Made by a program: the position numbers and the translations under genes. 64,000 nucleotides of DNA from Chrysopilus asiliformis (Eukaryota; Arthropoda; Insecta; Diptera; Rhagionidae). Position 1 is the first letter of the stretch. The number at the start of each line of letters is the position of its first letter. Below, piece by piece: positions 22,363-32,486 of this stretch. Location of the stretch: positions 69,157,731 through 69,221,730 of the forward strand of contig OZ035961.1 in the NCBI GenBank assembly GCA_964034945.1, written 5' to 3'. Below the pieces are notes generated by a model, which saw only the letters and a program-made list of their open reading frames with translations, was not told the DNA's origin and did not search any database.

Positions 22363-23315
22363 TTGAAAAACACCCTTTTAGACAAGTTTTTGAAACCGTT
22401 AAAACTGAAATTCCCAACGGAATCTGCTACGGAAATTCATTTATCTCGTCCTATTTCTGGATTAGCCGTCAGCGAGTTAACATCTAAGGTAAAAATGGAT
22501 TTCATAGTCGCCGAAGTAAATTTATCTTCTTCATCGGAAGGAGAAATGGAAAAACGCGAGTGGATGCAGCCTGTGCGAAACACTGTCGAAATGGAAACCA
22601 ACCCAGCCGATCCATGCGTACGTAAGTGCACAATTTCCAAAGTCCCTACCAGCATCAGGTCAAGACGACAAGAACCCGAAAAACGTCCCGACACAGCTTC
22701 AAAATCCGCGGGAACATCAAAATCATCATCTAAAAAGGAAAAATTGGATAATCACAAAAAACCCACTACAAGTGCCAGGATTCGATCAGCGATTGTCAAG
22801 CCAAAGCCAACGAAAAACCGACCGGAAAATAAATTACCATCGTTAATGGAAATAGTGATTCCCAGCCCAACACCACACCATTTACTTCCGGACATGGTAA
22901 TCCGACACTTCCGAAAACAAATAATTTTTCATCTGCAAACGTTCCATGGACAGGATACTTGTCGAAATCCATCGCCGAAAATCAGCAGATATCGGTGTTA
23001 AAGCCAAGGCCTCCAGTTTCGGCGCCAAAACTCCAAAACAGTGAAAAACCTGTAATAACTCCCGTGGCTCAGGCACGATCATCAACGATGACGTCAACTC
23101 AAAACGCGCCAAAACTAGCCATAACGGATCCAAGGACTACTTCGGTCGAAACGTCAGCAACCAATTCAACAACCGAACCTGTCTACGAAGTCACTTTCCG
23201 AATCCCACATCGAATTATGCCGGGAAGAAAGCTGGTTCTCACCTGTCGCGAAGGAAAAATCAAGTTCCGCAAATTGAGGTCCGGAGAAATCATTCAAACA
23301 ACATTTCTAAAATGA
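22363..23315 (+). pseudogene. BEL accessory third ORF, one frameshift
   Basis: Between pol and the 3' LTR a Ser/Lys/Pro/Thr-rich frame runs from 22363 to about 22880, then shifts frame and continues to the stop at 23313-23315. The C-terminal end is less biased and better folded-looking (VYEVTFRIPHRIM, LTCREGKIKFRKL). There is no signal peptide or membrane segment, so it does not resemble an envelope gene. Most BEL elements known to me have a single Gag-Pol frame. Function unknown; a Gag-like or nucleic-acid-binding role is only a guess. Confidence 0.6.
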
Positions 23316-23423
23316 ATTTAAAAAAAATATATGAAATATAAAATAAAATAAATAAATTGAATTCAGCATAACAATCAAGACTTTTACTCACAATTTGATA
23401 ATCTGAAACACTTAGTGTTTCAT

Positions 23424-23434
23424 GGGGGGGAGAA
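23424..23434 (+). other. Polypurine tract of BEL
   Basis: GGGGGGGAGAA directly precedes TGTTCGG of the 3' LTR, the expected place for plus-strand priming. Confidence 0.85.
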
Positions 23435-24919
23435 TGTTCGGTCCAACACCTAAAAAGACTCGAAGGAAAACACAAAAAGGAAAAACACAAGAAAACCACG
23501 TAAAAGAAAACATAAACAAATAAACTTAACCTCAACAATCAGAGGATGCGACACAAAGATCAGAGGATGAGAAACCACCTCTTACTCCAGCACTTCATGC
23601 AAGTGCAACCAAAAACAACCATCAATTGATCTGTGGCCTTACACCCGAACAGATCAATTTGCCTTGCCCAAACTCTGCCACATCCTCGAATGCCACACTG
23701 CCACATTACCACTCTGAAGGCCATACTGTCGATCTCCCTGAAAATACAGATGATCAAACCATCCGTAAATCCTCAACATACAGACCATTTCTGTTCATAC
23801 CATTTCTGTCAAAGGACATTTACAAAGTAACGAGTGCCACGCGAACAATATTTCACAAACAAAAGGTAGAAAATAATTACCCCAAATAAAACAACTTTGA
23901 TCGATATTTCTACTACGAAACGATTGAATTCCAATAAAATATTGCAACCAAAATACTTAAACGAATTAAGTTTAGGATGCAAAGGTGGGGATTACCGTTC
24001 ACCAAAGGAGTATAAATACCAAGTCCTGTACCAAGAGAAATCACTTCAGTATTCGATTACCAACCTTTAACATCATAATTTCCCACTAACAAATTAACTC
24101 AAATACTTGAAAGTCCAATCGCAGAAGTTACGCTGCAAACAAGTGGAAGTTCCGCCACTCACTATATGGTAGTTAGACCATACACTCGCAGAAGTTACGC
24201 TGCAAACAAGTGGAAGTTCTGCCACTCACTATATGGTAGTTAGACCATACACTCGCAGAAGTTACGCTGCAAACAAGTGGAAGTTCTGCCACTCACTATA
24301 TGGTAGTTAGACCATACACTCGCAGAAGTTACGCTGCAAACAAGTGGAAGTTCTGCCACTCACTATATGGTAGTTAGACCATACACTTGCAGAAGTTACG
24401 CTGCAAACAAGTGGCAGTTCTGCCACTCACTATATGGTAGTTAGACCATACACTCGCAGAAGTTACGCTGCAGACAAGTGGAAGTTCTGCCACTCACTAT
24501 ATGGTAGTTAGACCATACACCAGCAGAAGTTACGCTGCAAACCAGTGGTAGTTCCGCCACTCACTATATGGTAGTTTGATCATACACTAGCAGAAGTTAC
24601 GCTGCAAATCAGTGGAAGTTCTGCCACTCACCCTACGGTAGTTACACCGTATAGACATATAGAATCCAACCAATTCGATTGCCGGAACCACCGTGTTAAA
24701 CCGGAAGAACTGAGGAAACGGCTTCAACAAAAAGGAGATCATCAATAAACCACCGAGTACCAGAAGACATCATTCACTTTGCTTTAGGATTAAATTATTG
24801 AAGTCTATGAAATTGTTAGTTTAAGATAAAGTTGAAATAAAACACTAGTTAAAATTAATTAATTGTTTATTTGAATCCGGCACCTTACAAATTTATTGTT
24901 CGAGCATTGGGCCCGAACA
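23435..24919 (+). repeat. BEL 3' LTR
   Basis: About 1485 bp and nearly identical to the 5' LTR. Visible differences include GTCAAAGG for GTCAGAGG, an extra ACTTAA near 23957, and scattered changes in the tandem array. It contains TATAAATA at 24011 and the 67-bp array at 24121-24655. Confidence 0.95.
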
Positions 24920-24963
24920 TACGTCTACTTACCGCAAGTTACTTGCCGTGTCTAAACCCCGCA

Positions 24964-25645
24964 ATTTGGAAAAAATACCAAAATTAGTTTTAATTTATTT
25001 TATGCTTCTTGTTTGTTGAGAAGTGCTCGACTCGCAAGTAGAGGTGCTCGAGATCTTTAATAGAATACCTTGCTCTACTCTGCTACAGAGCTTGCTCTAA
25101 ATCTGCCACTCGAATTCTTCATTAGTTTGATTGTGACGGTCAATTCTTGTAATCTGATTTTGTCCGTCTTCCACCCATTCGATTGACTTGAAATTTTGCT
25201 TACATACCTAAGTCCAATGACAATACAATTAGTGTGTATGCGTGTACAAGAATTAACAAAATGGCGGCCGGCAAGAATTTCACGGTGTATTGGAAACTCA
25301 GGAAAAAATAAAATGACCACTAGCAGACGCCATTTCCTCCATATCGAACAAACCAAGTAGCAGGAAAAAACAATCGCAAACAAATGGTTTAATTTTTGAA
25401 TTAAAAGTGGAAAAATTCAACCGGAGGAAAATATTTAAATTTTGGGTTTAGTTTTACAACCAATACGGATTTTTAGTTGTGTACAGTACCGTCATAAAAA
25501 TCTGAAAAAGAAAGCAAACATTAAAATATCAAAAAGGATAACGAATTACAAACAGACCACAAATTCATTAACTTCACTACAAAACGAACAAAAACACAAC
25601 AAAAAAGACAACACGACAAACGATTCAAAGATCACAGTACACATA
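24964..25645. other. Region without a recognised gene
   Basis: Frames at 25075-25383 and 25442-25762 are not supported by any recognisable domain. The second one crosses the end of the element at 25646, so it is most likely chance. Confidence 0.35.
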
Positions 25646-26709
25646 CCCAGCAGGAATTTTTTGGTGCGCTTCCTCAAGAAGCAATATTCGCGCTCTTCTT
25701 CTTCACTGCCAAAAGAAGCTGCCAGGAAGCACAATTATTATCTTTTGAATGTTATTAAATGATGTGAAAAAAAAACTAGTGTCGGGAAACTTTTTGAAAT
25801 TGTTTAACAATTGCAATAATTTAATTGAATTTATATCGTCGAAGAAAACTGGTAAGTAAATGTTTTATTAATTTTTTTATAATTTTTTGCGTTCTAAGTC
25901 ATGCAATAAAAAGATTACTTTATTTCAAAGCATAATAAAAATGATGCCAATGAAGAAAATTTTTTTAAGGGACCAAAATGATTTGCATAACAATAAAGAA
26001 AATAAAGGTAAGAAATGACAAGTTAAATAATAACATGATAATGTTATAAATTATGTGCTTTTCAGATTATTTCAAAATGCGTATATTTATTTTTCGAGCG
26101 CAATCTCTTAATGGAGTTAAACTGGGATGGGATGCAAAAGAAGAAAGCGGTAAAACTCAAAAAGTTTATTAATGAAATTGTTTTTGGTAAGTTATCAAAA
26201 TAACCTTCGCATTTTTTTTATATTTTATATGTTTTAATAGAAACTGTAAAGTGTGAAGACCTTGGATATGGAGATTTCGAAAAGGCAATGAGAATAGATT
26301 TCCGACATGCCAAAAATAAATTATATAAAAATACATTCAAAACAAAAAAATCTAATTAAAATAATGTATTCATTTTCCTTTTTTTCATTATCTCAAATCC
26401 AAAATATTTATATTTTAAAATAAAATTTATAATGAAAACTGTGTGAGCCTTTTATTACAAAATTTTGGAACAGACTGTACCATCATTTTTCAGGAGAGAA
26501 TTTTTAAGGAGCGCTGAAACAGCTTCTCTGTACATTCTTTTTAAGCGCTTCAGAAGCGCTTCAAATGCATCTCGTTTGGAGCGCTACCCCGCGTAGGACA
26601 TGCAAATGCAATGTGAAAAAGTATATGAGTAGGAATGGAGAATGAAGCACTTCTTGCTTCTATGGAAGCGCTCTTTTTGCTCTGTTGAAGCGCTCCATTT
26701 CCTACTGGG
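25646..26709 (+). mobile_element. TA-flanked element carrying DUF4806-like exons
   Basis: Ends are CCCAGCAGGAA and TTCCTACTGGG, flanked by TA on both sides. Both ends carry GAAGCGCTTC-type palindromes, dense at 26490-26700. Inside are short exons with splice sites. I cannot place it in a named superfamily; TA flanks would fit a Tc1-like or IS630-like target. Confidence 0.5.
26066..26359 (+). pseudogene. DUF4806-like C-terminal exons
   Basis: An acceptor TTTTCAG precedes 26066. The frame reads through ERNLLMELNWDGMQKKK to a GTAAGT donor at 26187. A 54-bp intron ends AATAG at 26240, and the frame continues ETVKCEDLGYGDFEKAM then FRHAKNKLYK to TAA at 26357-26359. The NWDGxxxKK ... EKAxRxxxxxAKNK pattern resembles DUF4806, a domain of unknown function common in insects; 37394-37754 encodes a better-preserved relative. 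Upstream exons (a GTAAGT donor after 25851, an exon about 25935-26008) do not join in one clean frame. Confidence 0.45.
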
Positions 26710-26774
26710 TACTGAATACAGATAACATAAAACACTCATTTAACATAAAACACTTATTTAACACGAAATTATAA

Positions 26775-28024
26775 GGTCTGTTCGATATGAGTCCTGGACT
26801 TACTCAGAGTAAAAATTTTTACTCTTTTCTGTTCGATATGAGTTCTGAACTTACTCCGAACACATATCGAACAGAAAAGTCCAGAACTCATCTTTTCAGT
26901 CCTGCAGCGGTATTGTGATTGCCAAGTGAGAAAATTTTTTGCGTGAGAAAACTGAATAAGTGAGTTTTCTCATTATTTGGTATTGTGATCACAAATACGG
27001 GAGAATTCACCGTGAAATTTCTCACCTCGAAATGTTAAAAAATCCGCCACCGATTTCGGACGTGGAAACGAAAAGTGAGTTTATGTGGGCGAAATAAATG
27101 CAAGCAAAAGGGGTTACTTTTAATAGTATTTCTTTTATTCGAAACTAATTAAAATTGCATTCCGCACATATATTGCTAGAAGAAAGTACCTGCCAGACAG
27201 AGAGAAGCTGTTATAAATTTCATGTGTAAAATTTCCTATGTAAACAAAAGTGCAAAAAAAAATGTTGAAATACCGCACAAATGATGTTTCAAATGTTGAA
27301 ACAACATCTAGAGAATCATTTATATTGTTTATAATACAAAAAAAACTGTAACACTTTTCTTGAATTTAGTTAAAATTTGCAAAATAACAACCAAAAACAA
27401 CTTTGAAATATAAATTTATCATATTCTGTAATAGATTTGTATTAAGTATGTACTAGGTTTCACTTGGAAAATCATAATACCGAATTCTTGAAAGGTGAAT
27501 TGGAAATGAATAGGCGAGAAATCTCACGTGTGAGTTTTTCCACCTTTTTTACAGATTAAAATCACAATACCGCTGCTGGACTTACTCTTGCTTTTAGCTG
27601 GAGTAAACTTTTGACAGCTGATATTTGTCAGACATAACCTCTCTTTTACAGTGTTTGGAAGTCAAGAAAAATTTATAAAATGTATAATTATGAAAATTTA
27701 TATGTTGAAAATCATTCTGGAGAATTGCGGGTATACCAAGTTGAGCGTAAGTTTACAAAACAGGTTTCATGAAATACATTTAATATATTAAACGAATATA
27801 TTAAATTCATATTGATCGAAATCATCAGAAATCCTTGATATTCATTTTAAAAATGTTGTAAACAAACGTAAAACTTAACCTCAACCTTGACAGTTCAAAC
27901 GTGACTTACTCTGAACTTACTCCAAGTTGTTCGATAAAAACAAATTCAGAGTAAGAAAATCCGCTATTTTGTGGAGTAAAGTGAAAATATTCGGAGTAAG
28001 TCCAGGACTTATATCGAACAGACC
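26775..28024. mobile_element. TAYAA-flanked DNA element, copy B
   Basis: Same inverted ends as copy A (GGTCTGTTCGATATGAGTCC), flanked by TATAA at 26770-26774 and 28025-28029. A rearranged inverted stretch lies at 26838-26890. It contains a CTG-flanked element (26905-27575) and the conserved short exon at 27678-27748. It lacks the Harbinger insertion of copy A and so shows that insertion's empty site. Confidence 0.75.
26905..27575. mobile_element. MITE with CAGCGGTATTGTGATT ends and CTG duplication
   Basis: Ends CAGCGGTATTGTGATT and AATCACAATACCGCTG, flanked by CTG on both sides (26902-26904 and 27576-27578). Copy A of the host element has the uninterrupted site AGTCCTGGACTT, which supports a 3-bp duplication. 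No coding sequence. The superfamily is not assigned. Confidence 0.75.
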
Positions 28025-28029
28025 TATAA

Positions 28030-28207
28030 TTACTTACTTTGACAGCAAAACAATCCAGATTAAATTCAACGATTAAAATCAATCAAATCAAATTACAAGA
28101 TCGACGTCAAGCAGTACACAATTTCACCACCGGCGCTGATGTCACACATCTTTACAAAGCATTTCCAAATTCCCTATAAAAGCCGAAGCAATCGCTTAAC
28201 AAACCAG
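28030..28207. other. Short unique region
   Basis: No feature recognised; AT-rich with scattered GATCGACG sequence. Confidence 0.3.
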
Positions 28208-29531
28208 CAGTGGGATTCTTGGCACTTATAACGATGTAGTTATCCACAACGATGTCGTTATCCATAAATACGTATGGCTGCGTTCAGACGAGGTTGAAAC
28301 TGGTTGACTTCACCAAGTTTCCACTCGATTTTACGGGCTAGACGCTATCGGGTGTATGCGGGGAATTCACCTGCTGGCTAGGCCGGGTGAACTTGGTTGA
28401 AAACACATACACACATAGAGTTCAATGGTGGGGGTTCACAAAATTTTTCTTGCTACATGCACACATTGACATAGCATGTGTAAATATACTGCAGTGCAAA
28501 GTTGAAAAACACTACGTGAGAACGCAAGCAGGTTTTTTCACTAAAAGTAACTTGGTTGACTTCAACCAGTTTCAACCTCGTCTGAACGCAGCCAATAAGA
28601 GCTTTTACGTTTGCGGTAGTGATGTAAAATGGCGTTGTATTTTGTTTCTCGCTGTCAACTTTCCAATAAAATTACCCTCGACTATGACTCCGCAACACTG
28701 ATCCTTCCAAAACGAATTTTCATAACGACTGCTCTCGTACCAGTCGATAAACACTAATGATGTTTGAGTTTCGTCCACTTAAGAATGTTGTTTAATTGTT
28801 GTCGCGTTGGCAAAAATGAAATAAAATGTTGAATGCGTCCCTTAGTTGTCTAAACATTACTCGCATTTGCCTTTTCCTTTAAAAAAACGAAATTAAATTC
28901 GCTTTTACTTTTTGATCAAGTTGAAATTTTCAAACCGCTGATGAAAAGAGATCTTTCACGCACAGCGAAATGAAAATTACTCTTGCTTGTGGAGGCCAAC
29001 ATCGGAAACCGGTTGTAGTCCCGAAAGAGGGAGGGAAACACATCTTGGCAACAAGAAAGTGCAATAAAATTCAATTGAATCGAAATTGCTGACAGCAAAA
29101 AAAAATCTTTTGTATTTAACCTCAACCATTTGTGTTTATTTCTTTGACATTTTTTTGTTGTGATTGTTAAAATTTTTTCCCAAAAACGTAAAACCTTTTC
29201 ATTGGCTAATCCGGGAAAATTCTAAAACGATTTTCGGAGATTTTTCTATTTTGGTTTTCAAAGGAAAAGTGTGCGGAAACCCATCTAGAATTGCATAAAA
29301 AACTGCCGAAAATATTTTTCACAGCTAAATATTACACTTTTTCGAAAGAAAATTGTTATTTGTTTACTTTTCAAAATATGTCGAATTTAAAACAAATTTT
29401 AAATTTGCCGCTACTGTCCAGATTGTATTTAAATTTTCGCCGCCAGAGGAAAAATTAACCAACTGTACAAAATAATACCCTTAGCGAACTTTCCAGATCG
29501 TTATTTATCGAATTTGCCAAGAATCCTACTG
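28208..29531. mobile_element. Degenerate hAT-like element
   Basis: CAGTGGGATTCTTGGCA at 28208 and TGCCAAGAATCCTACTG ending at 29531 are inverted repeats. The 8-bp flanks do not match clearly. Part of its interior (28600-28720) has a diverged relative at 63470-63590 sharing GCAACACT and CTTTCCAAAACGA. A MITE is inserted at 28276-28593. No transposase seen. Confidence 0.4.
28276..28593. mobile_element. MITE with GGCTGCGTTCAGACGAGGTT ends
   Basis: About 45-bp inverted repeats, near perfect, from GGCTGCGTTCAGACGAGG to its reverse complement. The target duplication is unclear. The related sequence at 63440-63500 lacks the insert. The frame at 28387-28701 crosses the right end and is not a real gene. 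Confidence 0.7.
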
Positions 29532-29589
29532 CAGAAGTCGATCACAACTCAGAGTGGACACTTTTCAACCAGTCTGACTGGCAAACTGC

Positions 29590-29842
29590 CTCTTTAGGCC
29601 AAACAGCTTTTTAAATCGCTTCTTTAAGCCAAATCGCCTCTTAAGGCTAAAATTCTTTTTAGAGCCAAATCGCTTCTTTAAGCCAAATCGCCTCTTAAGA
29701 CCAAAATTATTTTTAAAGCCAAATCGCTTCTTTAAGCCAAATCGCCTCTTAAGGCCAAAATTCTTTTTAAAGCCAAATCGCTTCTTTAAGCCAAATCGCC
29801 TCTTAAGACCAAAATTATTTTTAAAGCCAAATCGCTTCTTTA
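29590..29842. repeat. 54-bp tandem repeat, about 4.6 copies
   Basis: CGCCTCTTAAG recurs at 29635, 29689 and 29743, giving a 54-bp period. Each unit holds two related half-units (AAATCGCTTCTTTAAGCC and AAATCGCCTCTTAAG). Alternating unit variants suggest a higher-order dimer. Confidence 0.85.
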
Positions 29843-30100
29843 TAGTGGATCTCCATTACTGAAGCATTCGACTTGTGCAAAAAATTGCATATAAATAGAA
29901 AGAGACAAATCTCTGTAATTGTCAGTGGGAAAGACAGAAGACGAACGCGATGTTTTTATAGGTAGTTTTATAGGATATACGACATAGGAATTTGAACCTT
30001 ATTCCATGACCACAACACTCAACTTTCAAACATTAGCTAGACTTCAAAAAAATCTCCCAACCGTGTGACAGTTGACATCGTCTTTAAATATTGTAATAAA

Positions 30101-30311
30101 ATGGATTCGGATAGCAAAAAATTACTAATCGATATAATTTTCGATGAAGATAGCACAAGTGACAGTGACAATGAAGACCGTGTCGTAAAAAAAGAGAAAG
30201 TTCTGGGTTCATGAATATTACAAGGATCGGGACATAAATGGGGCATTTGTGAGCGTTTTTGGAGCATTACGTTGTGTACGCGATCCGAGTTTCTTCTGCA
30301 AATATAAATAG
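30101..30311 (+). pseudogene. Harbinger nuclease N-terminal remnant
   Basis: ATG 30101 opens MDSDSKKLLIDIIFDEDS, then an acidic stretch. After one frameshift near 30205 the frame reads WVHEYYKDRD then FVSVFGALRCV and SFFCKYK before a stop. WVxxxxxxR with a following ALR/ELR block is the usual Harbinger nuclease N-terminus. The catalytic part is absent. It faces the MADF gene tail-to-tail, as in the intact element at 39266. Confidence 0.55.
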
Positions 30312-30394
30312 AGAATATGTTTTTAAATTTTTAATAAAAAAATGTAATTGAAAAAATGTGTATTTTAAATAATAAACAGCCACTTTCTAGATTT

Positions 30395-32107
30395 TCAGTT
30401 TTGACCGGCTTCAATGACAGCTTCGTCCAACAATTTTATGAATTCCAGCCGAAGTCTCCGTTGAATATTTTCCGGAAGAATTTCCATATCTTTGCAGATC
30501 ATTTCGCAGGTCAGCTGCGCAAATGAGTTCGGTTTTTCGGTTTCTTTTCTTAACTCCTCCTTTTCTATTAAATCGAGTGCTCTTTTCTTGAGTTCAAAAT
30601 TTTTGTCCTTGAAAATATTTCTCTCTGCAATAAAAAACATTTCAAATATGTTGGTTTTATATAAAACGATTTACTTATTGAATTTGATGTTGAGACCGGA
30701 CTTGTGGAATCGATTGAGGTCGACGGTAAAAGCGAGTCATCATTACATAAAAGTATTGACCTGAAAGTAAAAATAATTTTCTAATAATAAAAAACACAAG
30801 AGAAGCTACAATTGCCTGTTAGCTATTTATTGAACTGTTAACGCAACTGTGAAGCGCAACTTTTTGAAGTTATGTCAGGATCAGATATGGCTACTTTCGC
30901 TGCGCTGCACGAAGAAAAACTTTCAGAAAAACTGCAGCGGCTGCAAAAATTGACGGTTTTTCTTCGTGCAGCGCAGCGAAAGTAGCCATATCTGATCCAG
31001 GCATTAAGCCGTCCCCCAGACAATGTTTTCACGTACTGAATTCGTCCCTCCCCTTACTTTACACCCTCCTCCCTTGATATAATTAGAACCGTCAAAGCCA
31101 CTTTGACACGGTTTTTGCCACTCGGTCGGTTTTTCCATATGGCCTACTGCTAAGACTCCTTCCTTCGTCTGTAACCTCGCACCTGACATCTCCTGGAGCA
31201 ATTAAACCGCTATTAGGTAGTCCATCTTACAAGGCAGGCCAAATTAAAAACTGTACAACAAAACGACTTTAAATTTCTGTTTAAACTCAAACTCGCGGAC
31301 TCGAAATATTGGAAAAATAGTTTAGGGCCGAATTGGGTAACTTCGTCTTCCTTTGTCCATATAAACGGAATTTGTCATCTAGGATGGCACTACACAAGTT
31401 ACACTTTCTAAAATTTTCTTAAAAACAAGATTGCGGTTACCCGTTATATGATTACGGGCCTTAAAGCTAGTGAGGTATAAAAGATAATAAAGTTATTACC
31501 TCCTCGGCTTTGATGTGTCATTTAGAAATGACAGCAATTTTCCATATTTATATGGCTTTTTGCCTGCAGCAGAACCACTTGGCAATAATCTTTTAGAACG
31601 TAGGTATCCAGATTTTAGCTGGTTCCATTTCTTTTTTAAGGTGTTAACATCAATGTCGTCACCTAATAATTCATTAAAAATCAATTCCGAAACATTAAAT
31701 CTGGTTTTTGTTATGCATACCAATTTCCTTTGCAACCTGTTTCCATAGTGTCGGGCGTATAACTCGATTTTTGTAATCTGAGTCCCTGATATCCCAGAGA
31801 CTTGGCCTGTTTTTAATGGCTTCTGCAAATGTTTCTGAAATATAAAAAGTTTCTAACATGCATTTAAGAATTAACAAAAGATGACATTACCCGTAGGAAA
31901 ATTCTCATCCGACAAATTTTGTGTTATATATCCTTCCATGGAATCTTCCTCCAACCATTCTATATCCGTGCTATGCTCCGGAAAGTCTTGAAATATACGG
32001 AAACTCTCAGAATCGTCTAACATCCGGTCCTCGATTATCTCAAATTTTCTATCTGTAAAGATGATTATTAAGCCTAAACCCCAATTACGCGTTCGTGCGT
32101 GCGGCAT
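30395..32107 (-). CDS. MADF-domain protein (Harbinger accessory protein), five exons
   Basis: Exons by splice sites: 32107-31891, 31834-31721, 31662-31500, 30760-30675, 30624-30395; total 810 nt, open in one frame, 269 residues. The MADF domain spans exons 2-3 (FAEAIKNRPSLWDIRDSDYK, then VAKEIGDDIDVNTLKKKW). Exon 4 is a Ser-rich linker and exon 5 a C-terminal helix region (CKDMEILPENIQRRLRLEF) like BESS-type tails. MADF domains bind DNA; in Harbinger elements such proteins help the nuclease find the ends. Introns are 50-58 bp except intron 3 (739 bp), which holds an inverted repeat. The start is uncertain: ATG 32023 is possible because an acceptor-like TTTACAG precedes it. Confidence 0.7.
30871..31006. 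repeat. Large hairpin: about 45-bp inverted arms
   Basis: The arms read GGATCAGATATGGCTACTTT onward and its reverse complement, matching over about 41-48 bp with a short spacer. It lies in intron 3 of the MADF gene. The plus strand reads an ATG-to-TAG frame of 37 codons through the palindrome (MSGSDMATFAALHEEKLSE...). Sequence to about 31200 is also foreign-looking and GC-richer. Confidence 0.75.
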
Positions 32108-32371
32108 GATTTTGTTCTGGCATCTAGTAGTTGTCACCGCGTCTAAAAGTAGAAACTGAGCCTACTCTACGCGGCACGGACGCGGCAACGCATTAGTCAG
32201 ATAAATAAATTTTGATATTCTTAAAATCATGGAGTTTAATGTTTCAAACTAAACCTACAGCGCTCTCTGCTATGGTGTGTCAGAATTATAAACTGCGAAT
32301 GACATTTCTTTTTTGTGGTTTTTGGTGGCGTTCGTCGGTCAATGCTTTTTTAAAGCGTGTTTTATCGTTTG

Positions 32372-32425
32372 GTAAGTAAATTATACAATTTAAAGCAATA
32401 TATTTATATAAATTGTTATTTTTAG
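32372..32425 (+). other. Likely 5' UTR intron of the downstream transposase gene
   Basis: GTAAGT donor at 32372 and TTTTTAG acceptor ending at 32425 give a 54-bp intron just before the coding frame that starts at 32487. Confidence 0.45.
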
Positions 32426-32486
32426 AGTTGTACTAGTTAGTCCGTCCATAGCTCCGTTAGTGTCCCCTCCGACAACTGCAATCAAA

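Larger units (their letters stand above)
15550..24919 (+). mobile_element. BEL/Pao LTR retrotransposon, full length
   Basis: Two highly similar LTRs (TGTTCGG...CCGAACA) bound an internal region with Gag, protease, reverse transcriptase, RNase H and integrase domains in BEL order. The 4-bp sequence TACG flanks both sides (15546-15549 and 24920-24923). The LTRs differ by only a few substitutions and a short indel by eye, so insertion is recent. Pol carries one frameshift and one stop, so this copy is probably not autonomous. It interrupts the Harbinger-like element. Confidence 0.95.
9513..24963. mobile_element. Harbinger-like non-autonomous element split by nested insertions
   Basis: The left end (AGCAGGGTTTATACACAGCA, preceded by TTA) and the right end at about 24963 (GCCGTGTCTAAACCCCGC) are inverted repeats that match over about 44 bp. 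Inner sequence at 9570-9650 and at 15380-15549 matches the intact MITE at 42409-42835 in reverse orientation, including AAAACATAACCTAAAATTTT, so these pieces once formed one short element. The interior now carries a DINE-1-like copy with two further layers, a DD41D element with two further layers, and a BEL retrotransposon. The right TTA is not conserved. Bases 9660-10440 show no gene. Confidence 0.5.

Noticed and set aside
23290..23538. Hydrophobic minus-strand frame over the BEL polypurine tract and LTR start
   Set aside because: A reverse-strand shadow of A-rich sequence; not an envelope gene.
25442..25762. Lys/Asn-rich 106-residue protein
   Set aside because: It crosses the end of a TA-flanked element and has only composition bias.
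28387..28701. 104-residue protein
   Set aside because: It runs through a MITE terminus and its inverted repeat; no domain or splice pattern.
29838..32300. Complete Harbinger element around the MADF gene
   Set aside because: The gene pair fits, but I found no convincing inverted termini or TTA duplication on both sides.
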